From Puccinia triticina (Eukaryota > Basidiomycota > Pucciniomycetes > Pucciniales > Pucciniaceae), in NCBI RefSeq assembly GCF_026914185.1, contig NC_070567.1:2444001-2508000 (forward strand): a stretch of DNA of 64,000 nucleotides, read 5' to 3'. The notes beneath the pieces are model-generated. The model made no database searches. It saw only the letters and a list, made by a program, of their open reading frames with translations, and had not been told where the DNA came from. Below are positions 1-11,229 of the stretch, in pieces (position 1 is the first letter of the stretch; each line of letters starts with the position of its first letter). Position numbers and translations under genes: made by a program.

Positions 1-300
1 CAAACTAACAAACAAATACACAGCCTTCAGATAGATACCTTCTAACTCCACCTCCAAACAAAGCAGCCTCCTGATAGATACCTTCTAACTCCACCTACAA
101 ACAACACAGCCTCCAAATAGATACTTTCTAACTCCACCTCCAAACAACACAGCCTCCTGATAGAATCTTCCCTGAACAAACATATACAAAGACTCCAGGC
201 AAAGATGCTGTGCAGCCTGTGTTAGATACCTTCTAACTCCCCCTCCCAAACAACACAGCCTCCTGATAGAATCTTCCTTGAGCAAGCAGGTGTATAGAAT
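1..300. repeat. Degenerate minisatellite with about 46-bp period
   Basis: The phrase AACACAGCCTCC followed by TGATAGATACCTTCTAACTCC recurs about five times with small changes. It lies in the 3' part of the gypsy gag-protease frame read on the minus strand, where it encodes a spurious repetitive tail. The normal protease continuation is lost near here, so the repeat probably marks the decayed or rearranged edge of that element. Confidence 0.7.
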
Positions 301-3291
301 GCAAGTATCCTTGACCATTCTGGATTCTGGGGGTCTGGGCCTCTCCTCCTGTTCCTCCTGTTCCTTCCTCCCTTCCTTCTTCCTTTGCGCTCCTTCCTTC
401 CTTTCCTGGTTGAGACTATTCCTTACTACAAATCCTTCCTTGGTTTGTATGTGCCTTAACGGTTGATGTGATACTATCTCCTCCCCTTGTATGATGACTG
501 TACTGTCTCCACCCTCTGTTGTATTCTTTTTGGCATTGACACAGGCACAGAACACCACACCGTCCAGGCGCGTGATCCAAAATTGGCACGTGCCCACAAT
601 TGACTTTCCAATCCTGATTGGAACTTCTTCCGCTACGCCAAAAAGCTTGCAGGCCTGGTTTCTAATACCGTAAACCGCTGAACTAAAGTTTACGCGGGGG
701 CTGAGGTTAAGCTTTGTCACCTTTGCGTTGGAAATCAGATTCAACTGCAATCCTGAAGCCACCAAAGGGGCCGTGTTGCCTCCCTCCTCACCAATCAAAC
801 AAGGGAGGTACCCCAACAGGCACAAATAGAGCCCATTGTTGTCCGCTTGATCTGGGAATTCTTCCATGAGAGTGCCTGATGACACCCAAAACTCGCCAAC
901 GCCCACCTCCATGCGTCGCCTAGACACCCACTTTTTCATGCCGTCAGCAACCGCTGGAGAGATGGCAAATATCTCAGAGACCTTCAGATTGAGAACTGGG
1001 AGGTCTGATATCTTCTTGAGGAGACCATTGACCGCATTTGGATGTTCTTTAGCGATGCCCCTCTTGAAACAAACCTTGGGCTGGGATGGTTCTGGCTTGG
1101 CGGCCGGTGTCGGGACCGCCGGAGATGTAGCAGTTGCAGAGCGCTCAAACAGATCAGGCTCCGCGTCCATGTCCTCTGCTTCTGATCCAGAACTCGGCAG
1201 GGGAGCCTTCCTGACTGGCCTCTTTGCCAATGAAACGGGAACTGCGGGAGCTTTGAAAGGTTTAGGCACCTCATGTTTCTTGTGCGCTGGATTGGATTCA
1301 TAGACTCCCGTGAACGATTGGGAAGATACTGCCAGGGGGTACCAAGGCTCCAGTGAGCCGCAAGTCATCCTGAACTCCGTTGCTGCTGAGCTCACTTGAG
1401 GTTGATAAGAAGCCACAATGTGGCAAATTGGGCCCAACGTGTTGAATGGGCTCAGTGCGCCGTTAGGGAGGAAGAAATTGGTCCCCTTTTGCTTGACCAA
1501 CTTCTCCTCCTTATCCTTCTTCAGCTTGAAACAACGTGCCGTCCTGTGGCATTCATGGTGGCAATAATAGCAGACGAGAGGTCCATGCGATCCTGATGGC
1601 GCAGCAGCAACGGCATAAGAAACTGCAAGCTCCTTCTTCAACCGCTGCTTGAAAGACTGGAGCATACGGGAGAGGTTGTCCACAGTAGCTGAGGCTTGTG
1701 ACTGAGCCGGCGCGTCTCTTGGCCGTTGGTCAGCCTCCATCTTCTTCATGATATTGTTAGACTCCTTGGAGCTTGTCGCCGGCAGCAAAGGAGCCTGAGG
1801 TTTGACTTGCCACCTCCTCCTTCATCTCCAACAAGGCCGCTGTGCAAAGTTCTCTGAGCGCTGGAAGAAGATACCGCCCATCCAAAGTCTTTGCCATCTT
1901 CTTCTCCTTGATGAGATGAGACTTGATTCGTTGCTGGCACCCAAGGGAAAACAAGAAGAAGAAACATTGAAGGTAGATTTAAAGGACCGGTAATCCTTGA
2001 GGGTGGAGATTCCCTCCTTGCCAACCCAAGTGTGAGCCTGAGTCTCTATAGTGACAGCAGGACACAAGAAAATGGGGGGCAATATTTGGATTTCTTTGGA
2101 TAAAGAAAATACAAATATAAGAGAGAGAGAGAAACTGAGCAGGATCAAGATAAGCAGATGTTCAAGGTTATTCTAGTGGGAATGCACATCCACTGGCAAT
2201 GCTAACTCTTCAGAAGAGTGCTGCCAAGCTGTGCTAGAGAGTGCTACAGCCTCCTCTCACCAAAGAAACGTGGAGGGATCCTGGATTAGATAAGTTTAAT
2301 CCAGCCACAATTTTTTAGCTTCCTTCTGGATAGTCAAGGTTCTTTAAAGGGAAACCTATGTGGTTCGTTACTAGCAAAAACCACAGAAAAAGAATGCAGA
2401 TATGAAGGGACAGCCCTGTGATCAAGAAGAGGCAAAGGCCAGCAGATATGAAGGGACAGCCCTGTGATCAAGAAGAGGCAAAGGCCAGCAGAAAAGAGCA
2501 GATCAAGCAAGACACAGAGTTGTACCTCTGAGATAAACAAGGTTCAGTGAAAGAGGTTACTCACTGTCAATATCCTAGGCGCCTGTGACGGTAGGTATAC
2601 TGGGAGTGTTGTAAACTCTTTGGTGGTGATCCTGGGGTTATCTGGGGTGTGGTTCTGGTGTGCTGAAGTCTGTAGATCCGCCTCAGGAAAGGGGGATCCT
2701 GACTACAAAAATTTTCACAGTTTTCTTATGTAATTTACATATGTACTTGTGGTTTGGAGCGCCTGGTAGCGCTGACACGTCACAACTGCGCATGCGCGCC
2801 ACAACTCAATAACTCAGGGAAGGAGTATAGTTACAAAGAATTGGTAAGTTGTAACTAGGGTTAAAATTGTGTGAGGAAACAGAATATGAAGTCAAAACAA
2901 GGTTATCTCTTAAGATGAAAAAGATATGAAGTAATTCATATGTAAAAAGTAGATAAAGGCAGACTTTAGGTCAGCTGAGTTGACTCTAAGGCTGACACCA
3001 AGTATCCTTCAGGGTTTGCAGATGGGCAACCGTGTATTGCACAAATTCCACCTGTCCCCAGCGTTCCACCATCTGAGCCTTGAGCGTGGGCCACGACTTG
3101 CTCTTGTATCCACTCATATCCCACACGGCGTCCTGAATATCCTTGCTCCCAAGGAAGGACGGAATCTGGTGAACCATGTCCTCTTCTGAGGCACCATCTA
3201 GGTTTGCGGCCAGCTCATATTGACAAAGGAAAGCTTCAACACGTGTCCCAACAAACTTCAAAGCGTGGTCTTGGGGCTTGATCTTCACCAT
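85..3291 (-). pseudogene. Ty3/gypsy gag-protease, split by a solo LTR
   Basis: Reads on the minus strand from a Met at 3291 (MVKIKPQD). The N-terminal gag segment at 3003-3291 continues across the solo LTR (2031-2997) into 2026 and below, and it aligns by eye with the gag of the second gypsy copy at 61-63 kb (shared DGASE, LIKEK and NNIMKKME-type segments). A CX2CX4HX4C zinc knuckle (CYYC then H and C) lies near 1530-1580, as expected for nucleocapsid. A retropepsin-like domain follows at about 600-800 (LNLSPRVNFSSAVYG, then FWITRLDG). The expected catalytic Asp is absent: ASG stands where the other copy has DPGS. After LDG the family's GRPFL motif is missing and low-complexity sequence follows. 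The element is therefore not functional, and its pol lies outside the window, if it exists. Confidence 0.8.
2031..2997. mobile_element. Solo LTR, 967 bp, TSD CCAAG
   Basis: Starts TGTGAGCCTGAG and ends GGCTGACA. The five bases before it (2026-2030) and after it (2998-3002) are both CCAAG, a perfect TSD. The gag reading of the host gypsy element is continuous if the LTR and one TSD copy are ignored, which confirms the borders. The same LTR family occurs at 4344-5224 in the same orientation. No internal coding region remains, so it arose by LTR-LTR recombination. Confidence 0.92.
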
Positions 3292-3540
3292 TCAACCGGT
3301 GGGAGGAGCTGCGGGCGCGTCTGCCATGCCGAAAAGAACCGATCTGGGATTTGATTGGAAGAAGGAAAAAAAATCTGGTGCGGCTCACAGACGTGGCAAA
3401 TGTAATGCTTTCACGGTGCGTAGTAGAACCCTGGAGGTGCACAATTGGGAGGACTTACTTTTGCTCCCTTGCGCCTCCGCCGCTGAACACTAAAAAACAA
3501 AAAAGAAACAAAAGAAAAAAAAAGAGAGAAAAGGGATAAG

Positions 3541-3652
3541 AACAGTTGCTCAGTGGAAGAGCAGGACTGGTGACTGCCAAGCGTCTTGAAATCCCATAGA
3601 AACGAGACTTTAAATCTTGAGGTTGCCGGTTCAATCCCGGCTTGGGGGACCA
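3541..3652 (+). other. tRNA-like sequence carrying the gypsy primer-binding site
   Basis: A D-arm-like hairpin (GCTC at 3548, GAGC at 3559) includes an A-box (TTGCTCAGTGG). A perfect T-arm (GCCGG, loop TTCAATC, CCGGC; 3625-3641) follows, then TTGGGGGA and CCA ending at 3652, two bases before the LTR. On the element's own (minus) strand this reads as a primer-binding site complementary to a tRNA 3' end, TGGTCCCCCAAG. The match runs far past the usual 8-18 nt, and an A-box is also present. The 5' acceptor strand does not pair with the 3' strand and the A-B box spacing is long. It is therefore a tRNA-derived copy or relic rather than a convincing tRNA gene. Confidence 0.55.
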
Positions 3653-3654
3653 AA

Positions 3655-5362
3655 TGTGGAACTCCAACCAGTGCTGGGCCGTTGGCAGTTACTTGAAGGG
3701 AAAAATGCGCTGTGCGCTGCCTTCGCAGTGATCCGGAAAAGAGCCGTGAGGATTCAAAATATAGTTTTGGGAGGGGGGGGGGATTTGTATTGAGAGGCAA
3801 CCAGGGTTAGATCCTTGTTGGCGGTGGTTTGTTTTGAAAAGCTCAAAAGAAAAGATTCAGGAAGGAAGCCAGAAAGAGGGGCCGGAAGTTGTGATCAGGA
3901 AGAAGTTTTTGTGACTTGGGAACCGGCAGCTGAGAGCTTGAAACTTGGAAGACACGCGGGGAAGTGATCAATAATCTCTTGATATGTATTTGCTGGGATT
4001 TGGGGTTGATGGATGATCTGAGATGAAAAATATGGTTCAGACAAAGTCCATGCCACCTCAAAGCCTGAGTTCAGGCTAAACTCAAACCTTGGAGTTGGTG
4101 ACATCTGTGGACAGGTCATCATACACCCACGCGCACAAGCGCAAAACGACAACAAGAGAAGAAAGGAAAGAAAGAAACAACACCAACAAAAGAAAACCAA
4201 TGGAGACAGAACAGAAACAAAACCAACCCTCCGCATAACAAAACCTCTCCAACGCGCACATTTTAGAAACAAAGGAACAAAAGACAGGAAAACAGGAAAA
4301 GAAAAGACACAGAAAAACCAAGCAAGAAACCGGGGTCCTTGATTGTGAGCCTGAGTCTCTAAAGTGACTACAAAACACAAGAAAAAAGGTGGGCACTGTT
4401 TGTACTTCTTGGGATAAAGAACTACAAACAGAAAGAGGAAAGAAGAGAGAGACTAAAATAGAGAAAGAGAGAGAAAGATATGATCAGGAGGTGGTCTATC
4501 TACTCTTTGTAAGAGGATCCTCAAAGTCAACTTGAAAAACCTGGAAAAGTTGTAAGGACAGCTGTGCCAGACCAAAAAGGGCTACAGCCTCCGCGCGCAC
4601 CAAGGAGACGGTGGGGGGACACAGAATAGTAAACTAATCTGCTCTGATTTTTAGACTAAGTCTAGGTTTAACAGAGGAACCTTTGATCTTGATGGAGTTG
4701 GGTAAAAAGAGAAGGGAAAGAAACAGTCAAGAGACACAGAGTTTCACTCTGAGATAATCAAGGTTCAAAGAAATTTATACTTACTGTCAATATCCTAGGT
4801 GCCTGTGACGGTAGGTGTTCTGGGAGTGGTGTATCCTTTTGGGGTGATCCTGGGTTATCTGGGGTTGTGGTTCTGGTTGTCTGAAGTCTGTGGATCCTCC
4901 AGCAGAGTCCAGCTTCATGGGGGATCCTGACTTTGAAAATTTTCAAAGTTGGATGACATAATCACACAAGTACATGTGGTTTGGAGCGCTCAGGTGCGAC
5001 TACACGGTGCCGCTGCGCATGTGTGTCACAAACCACAAACTCTATGAAGGAGTAGAGATATTGGAAAGTGATCAGTGAACACTAGGGTCAAAATTGCATG
5101 AGAAATCAGAATCTGAAGTCAAAACAACCTTATGCCTTAAGGTTAAAAAGATATAAACACATTTAGGTACAAAATGGAGATAAAAGGCAGTTTTAGGTCA
5201 ACTGTGTTTAGTCTAAGGCTGACATTGATCCTGAAACATCTTGAGGATTCCGCGGCGCGCTAGGCGCGCTGATTGACCTTGAAGTCCCGTGAGTTGTTGT
5301 CTTGATGGCTGAAAACCTGAAAAATCTTTTGCGCCACGGGCGCCACAAAAATGATCACCACA
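3655..5362 (-). mobile_element. 5' LTR of the left gypsy element (with nested solo LTR)
   Basis: Bounded by TGTGGAAC at 3655 and ATCACCACA ending at 5362, a 5-bp terminal inverted repeat (TGTGG/CCACA). Without the nested insert (4344-5224 plus one TSD) it is about 822 bp. It resembles the LTR at 47330-48131: both start TG.GGAACTC, share the text around GAGTTCA..CTAAACTC/ACTGAACTT..AAACCTTGGAG, and are rich in GCGCGCC near the far end. The outer flank is CCGGG; the partner LTR is outside the window, so its TSD cannot be tested. Confidence 0.75.
4344..5224. mobile_element. Solo LTR, 881 bp, TSD TTGAT
   Basis: Same family and orientation as the solo LTR at 2031-2997: it starts TGTGAGCCTGAG and ends AAGGCTGACA. 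It is flanked by TTGAT at 4339-4343 and 5225-5229. It is inserted in the LTR of the gypsy element. The two family members differ by many substitutions and indels, so they are independent insertions. Confidence 0.92.
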
Positions 5363-5423
5363 CCGGGCCGACCCAAGCTTTTTAGGCCAATTATGGAATT
5401 TTAGTGGGATTTCTCATCACCTT

Positions 5424-5557
5424 CTTGTATTCTACCATCAAAATAATATAATATTGTTGTCTTTCAGTGAAAATCTATGGAGTATTTCCTCTTCTACTTG
5501 TATTCTACCATCAAAATCATATAGTATTGTTGTCTTTTAGTGAAAATTTATGGAGTA
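5424..5557. repeat. Two tandem copies of a 77-bp AT-rich unit
   Basis: The segment beginning TTGTATTCTACCATCAAAAT occurs at about 5425 and 5502 with few differences. Each copy contains TATTGTTGTCTTT.AGTGAAAA..TATGGAGTAT. It lies between the gypsy LTR and the 3' end of the hAT gene. No coding role is seen. Confidence 0.75.
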
Positions 5558-6444
5558 TTGATAAGGGAAAAGGTTCTATTCAACAACTAAGACTTTTACC
5601 TCTTCATTATGCTCAGAATCAGTTTCAACATCAAAATTATAGAGGCCCTTGTTGCTTTTGATCCAGTCTTGCCCACAGACGCGGGCTTCAAGTGTATCCG
5701 GGTTCATCTTGCTTTGATAGTTGCTGAGTACTTGGCCACCGGTTGAGAATGCCGACTCCGATGCAATAGAAGTCATCAGAGCCATCAGAATTTGTTTGAC
5801 AAGGGTTGACAGAACAGGAAATCTAGTCGCGTTGTCACTCCGCCACAAGAGAATTGTGAACCTTGGCGAATCAATTCCAACAGGAGGTTCCTGAAGGTAC
5901 AAGTGGAGCTCAGCCGTTGAGGAGGTAGTATCAATGGTTTTCTTCCCAGCAAGAAACCACTTTTAGCGCTTGCGTTCCTCGTCTTCAGCCTTACTTGACT
6001 TGCTAGTCTTTGATGGATCGGGTTGGAGAGTAGCAGTGGATGGTTAATTTTTCTTTTGGGCTTCAACAACTTCATTGAACCAAGAATAAACCTGAGATTT
6101 TATTCCAGCTACAGCTTTGCTTGCTTCAATTGGACCGAGTTTGTCTGAGAGAAGAAATTCAATAAGCTCTAACTTGCAACGTGGGTTGAAAACTATGCTG
6201 AAAGCCAACAACTCCTTGAGTTTGGGCCAATACTTCCTGTATTTTGTTTTCATTGGCTTGATCAGCTTCCTGATATGAGCTGGTCCATTTTTGGCAGCTT
6301 CATTAAGATGTTGGTCAATCTTTTTCATGTATTTGAATACCAGGTGCGCAGTTTGATGATTGGTCATCCCAAGCTTCAAAGTTTCTGATTGTAGACAGAT
6401 GGAATCAGCAACTTGAAGAAGACGTTCTTGAATTGAAAAAAAAT

Positions 6445-7264
6445 AGAGAATGCCGCACGTTTTTTGAGAAAAACGCGCACCCGGCACCGCATCCGGCACC
6501 ACCAGGCAGGTACCAGCTGGTTTTTTCCTTATCAAAACTCACTTGCAAGCCCCAAAGGGGAGCATGAAGATGATGGCCAGCAGAGACCGGTCATTGAGAG
6601 GAGTGCACCCCCTCGATGACATTAAGGGGAGGGGGGGTGACACTCCCCTTTATGGCATTGCAAGAAAGATATAATCCCCTTGATTACATTGAGGGGATAT
6701 GTATTCTACCCTCTAGATATTCCCCTCCGTCATTGAGGGGATGATGCACTCCCCTTGATTGAATCAAGAGGACACACTCCCCTTGATGGAGGGGAGTGTG
6801 TCCTCTCAATGACATTGAGGGGGTGGGGGGGGGTGTACTCCTCTTGATGACATCGAGGGGAGTACACAACTTGATCCCATCAAGGGGAGTTTGTACTCCT
6901 CTCAATGGCACCAATGGGAGTCCATCCCCCTCTGGATGCCATCAAGGGAATGACTAACTCCTCTTGATGGCGTCGAGAAGAGGACACGCTCCCCTGCCGG
7001 CCATTGAGAGGAGTAAATTGATCCCCTCGATGGCCTGCCAAAGGTGGCTGCGTGCCGGAGTACCTGGCTCCCCAGCAGGGGATGAGCAGTACTTGGCGGC
7101 GGTACCCGGGTACCACACCACTTTTTGCCAAAAAAAAGGGCACCCAGCACCGCTGGGCGGGTGCATGGCGGGTGCAGGAGGTACCCGCCACGCGGTGCCA
7201 GGTACAGGAGGTACCCGCCACGCGGTGCCGGGTACCTAGCAACGGGTACCTTTTTACATTCTCT
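6445..7264. mobile_element. MITE-like insert, 820 bp, 8-bp TIR, 9-bp TSD
   Basis: Ends are AGAGAATG and CATTCTCT, an exact 8-bp inverted repeat. Both flanks are AAAAAAAAT (6436-6444 and 7265-7273), so the TSD is 8-9 bp, compatible with hAT or Mutator-like mobilisation. The poly-A target makes the exact TSD length uncertain. Subterminal parts carry GGTACC and GGTGCCGGGT motifs in inverted orientation on the two sides. There is no coding region. The middle is a hairpin minisatellite (6590-7040). Confidence 0.75.
6590..7040. repeat. Hairpin minisatellite (CCCCTTGATGACATCGAGGGG type)
   Basis: About twelve degenerate units. Each has a palindromic arm pair CCCCTYGATG and CATYGAGGGG around a short centre such as ACA or GC, joined by short spacers like AGTGTACTC. 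Individual arms differ, but the pairing is often preserved. It forms the body of the insert at 6445-7264. Confidence 0.75.
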
Positions 7265-8689
7265 AAAAAAAATACAAACCTGTCTTGAATAATGAAAGAA
7301 ATTCACACATCAAATAGATTTCTTCCCACTTGTCTTTACTGGGGCAAAGGGAGAAATTGGCATCTTGCATTGATAAGCTGTCAAGTGCTTTTTGATATGG
7401 CAGCACAGATTTGAGCGTGTCATACGTCGAATTCCAACAAGTAGGAACATTGACCAATGGGAGCGCTTGTTTCTTCATGTTAACTAGATTGATTGATTCC
7501 TGGAACAACTGCTTCTGTGATGGTGTGCTCTTTGTGTAACATTAAACACTTTTTTGTATCTTAGAAATCGCCCTTGAGAGGTTCTGGAGGCCGTCCTTCA
7601 CAACAAGATTGATCACGTGAGCGCAGCATTGAACATGGAAAAATTTGCCATCCAAGGCCGGGGGAGAACAGCTGCAAACTTGAAGCACGGATGAGAGTTG
7701 ATCAACTGCACTGTTGTTTGTGGTGGCATTGTTGACTGTGATAAATGCCATCTTTTCAAGAATTTTCCATTCCAGAATGGTTGAGATAAGCTGTTTGGAA
7801 ATTGCTAAGCCAGTGTGGGGCAACGGATTTTCTCTGAAGGAGATCAAGCGCTTGTTAAGATTCCAGTCCTCTGAGATGAAATTACATGATACTACCATGA
7901 TAGAGGACTGGTTTGAAGAGGTCCAAAGGTCTGTTGTTAAGGCCACTTTTTTTGGACTTCAGTCATGAGCTTCTCCTTCATTGATTTGAACATCTGCATC
8001 ACATCGGTCTTCACAGTACTGCGGGTGAAGATTCTGAACCGTGGCTGAAGCAAAGCGAGAAAAGCTTGGAACATCAAATTATCAACCAATGTAAAAGGTT
8101 GTTCATGCGCAATAATCATCTTGATCAGCAAGTTGCGGGAGGTTTGTTGACAAAAAACCCAAGTTGGTGCCGACATTGCTTCACCTAATCTGAGGAGTGT
8201 TTGCTTGCTCCTGGTGAGATGGGAGGTACATTGCTCAAGGTGGCGCCAGAGGTGATTGGTCCCGTTCTTACTTGCACCTTCCATCTTGCATTTGCAGGCC
8301 TTGCATACTGCCTTGATTTTGTCACCTTAATGTTTTCTTTTGTTAGTCTCATTTTGATTGATCATCAAACTTATGTATACAACTATTGATTCACTCACCG
8401 GTGATTTCCTTATCATAATGAAGCCAAACATCACTTGTAAAGTTTTGTTTCTTCCTATCTGGAGCTGAGTCGGTGGTTTCTTGTTGTTGAGGGAGCTCGG
8501 CGGATCCATTCTTGTTGGTGGTTGGGTTCTTCTGTGAAGCAACAGGGGTTGCAGTGACCATTGACATTGAATCTTCATTTTCAGTCCCTGATCATGGCTG
8601 TGTTTGAGCCTCAGACAAAGGCGGCGGAACCGTATCTGGTGATTGTATTTGCTTAGTCAATTGGGTGAATCTCGCCATGGGTCTTGGTG

Positions 8690-8945
8690 GTGATGTGGAA
8701 GCCGGTGGGAGCTGGGGTAACCAGAAAAAGTCTACAAGTCCGGGTCATAGTTGGGTTTACCGGGCTGACCCAATAAGATGATTGTCTGCCCAAACCCAAC
8801 CCAAGGATTTTCTGAGGCGGGTTGAGTTGGGTTCGGGTCGGCCAATTTTTACTCAAAACATGCCCGAACCCGCCCCAAAACCCAATGGGTCTCGGGTCGG
8901 ATCTGGGTTGACCCAACCCATTTACACCCTGAGGTATGCAATTGT
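8690..8945. mobile_element. GGGTTGGGT-rich MITE remnant
   Basis: A block dense in GGGTT and AACCC, with inverted-repeat character. Its right edge reads ACCCATTTACACCCTGA, the reverse complement of a CAGGGTGTAAATGGGT terminus of the kind common in hAT MITEs. It interrupts the copia integrase frame just after codons for CACWIHNCIPQ. The left terminus is too degenerate to place and no TSD was found. Confidence 0.5.
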
Positions 8946-9960
8946 GGATCCAGCAAGCGCAGGTGTAGGCAAAAGACCACAGTGTTGAGGGAAGTTTGGA
9001 ATAAATGAGCATGGTTCAGGCCATGTCACCCAAAGTTGGATTGCGACGTTTGGCTTCTCCGTTTTGCTCAGGGCTATACGGAGACAAAAATATAATCTGA
9101 GTCCCAATCAATGACGCAAGTTGCTTGAGTTTGGCAGAGTGATATTCTTGAGCGTTTTTGCACCTCAAGAACCTTGGGCTAGATCCAAAACAGTTTGTTA
9201 TCTTTTGGAGTAGGTCAATCAAGGTTGGGACAACTTTGGCTTGGGTCTTCATTGGAAACGCAAAAGAGAATGTTGTGTTGTGGTCTCTGGCGGTGAGAAT
9301 GTACCGATTTCCATGGATTTCAGGATCTAGTGGGCCTAAGATGTCTGACACAATCAAGTCAAGCCAACATTCTCAAGGGATGATTTCTGGAATTCCAGAC
9401 CGTTGTCATTTGCTTTTTGATGTTTTGCAAGACTCACAGATAAATGGTTTCCAGTTATTTAGGTTGAATGATGATACAAAACGGCAGAGAAATGATTCCG
9501 CGACCATATTGGACAGATGGCCAAGACAGCAGTGCCAGTAGAATGTTTTGGAGAGCTCGTCCTGAAATGGAGGTAAGTCCTGTTGGGTCTTGGGTTTGGA
9601 GATTGCAAGGTTTGAGCGAGTAACAGCTTGGATTCTGGGAGAGGATGGGAAAATTTCAAAGATGGTCCAAGTGCAATTTTTATATGGCGCAAATATTGTA
9701 CAGTGTGGTGATGAGAAAGTCATATCATGAGATTGTGAAAATGATGGAGCAAAACCAGATTCTAGAAGTTGGCAAAGACTAAGGATTGTCCCAAGCATTT
9801 GATTGCTGTATAGGACCTCCGGAATTGCCCATGTCCCAGTTCCACGGGAAATCTTGAGGCAGGTTTGCAGTATCAAAACGGGCTGATTCTCCATAAGTAG
9901 AGTTGATGATGGTTTGTGCCAGATCCTGAGACACTAAGTCCATGTGTCTACATCTGATAA
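8945..9960 (-). pseudogene. Ty1/copia integrase fragment
   Basis: Minus-strand frames contain a GAG-pre-integrase domain at about 9590-9410 (YWHCCLGHLS, then ICESC) and the integrase core at about 9357-9020 (SDILGPLDPEIHGNRY, TARDHNTTFSFAFPMK, PEQNGEAKRRN). The integrase catalytic triad is damaged: the second acidic position reads CKNAQEY where CDNAKEY is usual, and the Glu region reads EAKRRN instead of EAERLN. It is cut by the GGGTT-rich block on the 3' side, and neither RT nor LTR is attached. It is a different copy from the copia element at 40.5-46.3 kb, although clearly the same broad family. Confidence 0.8.
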
Positions 9961-10004
9961 GTACAGATCTTATAACAAATGGTTAAAGACTCCATTACAC
10001 CACC

Positions 10005-10240
10005 GCTCGAATTTGAGCTTGGGTTGACATGGGCCCAACGGCGTGGTTGGCGAAAGGTTGGCCCGGGTGGGCGCCAACCTGCCCGCCCAGACTTCGACCG
10101 CGGGATTGGATTGTGTCAAAGATTGGTTGGGCCCCCCTTGACCCGACCCATCCAGCACCCCGGGCGAGGCAACTCAGCCACCACTGGGTCGGATGGGTTG
10201 GCCATGGCTAACCCAGCCAACCCATCCCGGCTCTGATCAG
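10005..10240. repeat. GC-rich palindromic GGGTTGG/CCAACCC block
   Basis: Dense in GGGTTG, CCAACC, GGCCCAA and TTGGGCC in both orientations, similar in style to the block at 8690-8945. It begins near TTGGGTTGACATGGGCC and ends near CCAACCCATCCCGG. It is likely another degenerate MITE. Clear terminal repeats with a TSD were not found. Confidence 0.4.
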
Positions 10241-11160
10241 CGTGCCCACGGGGGAAGCTGGTTGGGATTGACAAGAGCCCAAACAGCTTCACTCAGCGAG
10301 TGGGCCAAGCCGCTGAGTAGCGCACCAATGTTGCACTCTGGTTGAGCCCGCATTAGGCCAACCCAAAAATGTTCTTTTTTTTTTTGAAAAAAAAAAATTT
10401 TCTGAGCCTCTTTCCATGTTTGGAAAAAGGCTACATAAGTGAGAAATTATAAAAAAAAAAAACAAGGATGAGTCTTGTCCAAATCCGCAGACTTCTCTGA
10501 CAAAACTTAGAAAAACGGTCTTTATGACACAATAATCTGCGGGACCACCATAGGAATGTCTGGTGTACGAGCTGGTAAGGCTGATAGTGTCTTGCTCCTT
10601 GAGGTGCAGTTGCGATCTGGGTTCCATCCCGGTAGCAAGTCATACTTTTTGCTGAGCCATTCCTGAACCACTCACCGGACCCCAACCGCGGTGCCCCACA
10701 GCAAGCCACCGTTGGCAGTTCTCCAACCGCGTGCTCTGCACGTGGGGCTCACGTGAGGGGTTGTGCCGACCACGGGTCCCGTGACCTCCCGCTCAGAGGC
10801 ACACCCAAAGTTTAGGGCGGGGTTGCGGGGGTTGCCTCCACATTGGAACCCACGTTGAGCTGCGGTTGGGAACCCTTTGTGGTGTAGTAATTGACTCATG
10901 TACATAGAGTCATGAGTTCAATTCCCTGTGATTACATTAATATTTTACCTTTTATTAAAATGTACTATTATCAAAGTATATTAAATCCACATTTTCATGG
11001 AAATTGGGTTCATGGGTTCACCCTACACCTTTCACAAAAGGCCCCAAAAGGAGCCTGTTTAGTGCGCCCAAGGCCAAAAACACTCATCTCTCCACTCCAC
11101 ATTTTCAGGCAGGAGTATATTTGACTTTACTGCCGTGAAAATTTAAATTTAAGTCCCCAA
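10241..11160. other. No gene recognised; AT tracts and tRNA-like relic
   Basis: Contains paired T and A homopolymer tracts near 10372-10400. A GC-rich segment at 10680-10875 has weakly inverted ends (CCCAACCGC and GCGGTTGGG). At about 10885-10932 there is a tRNA-promoter-like stretch with a GAGTTCAATTCCC B-box, preceded by TGGTGTAGTAATTGA. The latter may be a decayed SINE. No open frame resembles a known protein. Confidence 0.4.
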
Positions 11161-11229
11161 ACATTGATAATGCCTCGGACTGACCTCCCAATCTGTGAAC
11201 CACAAATGAAAAGGGGCCGGCATGAACCT

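Larger units (their letters stand above)
5576..8575 (-). pseudogene. hAT-superfamily transposase, decayed and interrupted
   Basis: Several minus-strand frames together read as one hAT transposase. Near 8290-8210 there is a BED-type zinc finger (CKACKCK, then HLWRHLEQC). A central region follows with TTDLWTSSNQ (about 7930) and HVQCCAHVINLVVKDGL (about 7640), typical of hAT RNase-H-fold transposases. The C-terminal dimerisation domain is at 5900-5600 (LYLQEPPV, SIASESAFSTGG, QDWIKS). A plausible intron with GTGAGT donor and AG acceptor lies at about 8395-8331. Frame changes and stops, and an 820-bp insert (6445-7264), break the gene. The frames on both sides of the insert rejoin within the same protein segment. 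Confidence 0.85.

Noticed and set aside
3541..3652. Functional tRNA gene
   Set aside because: The D- and T-arms are good, but the acceptor strands do not pair and the anticodon region is ambiguous; its position abutting an LTR fits a primer-binding site better.
3411..4396. Phe/Leu/Ser-rich ORFs on the minus strand (for example 3895-4380) that look like membrane proteins
   Set aside because: They are the reverse of A-rich LTR sequence (AGAAAAGAAAAG runs); hydrophobicity follows from base composition and there is no homologous frame in the related LTR at 47.3-48.1 kb.
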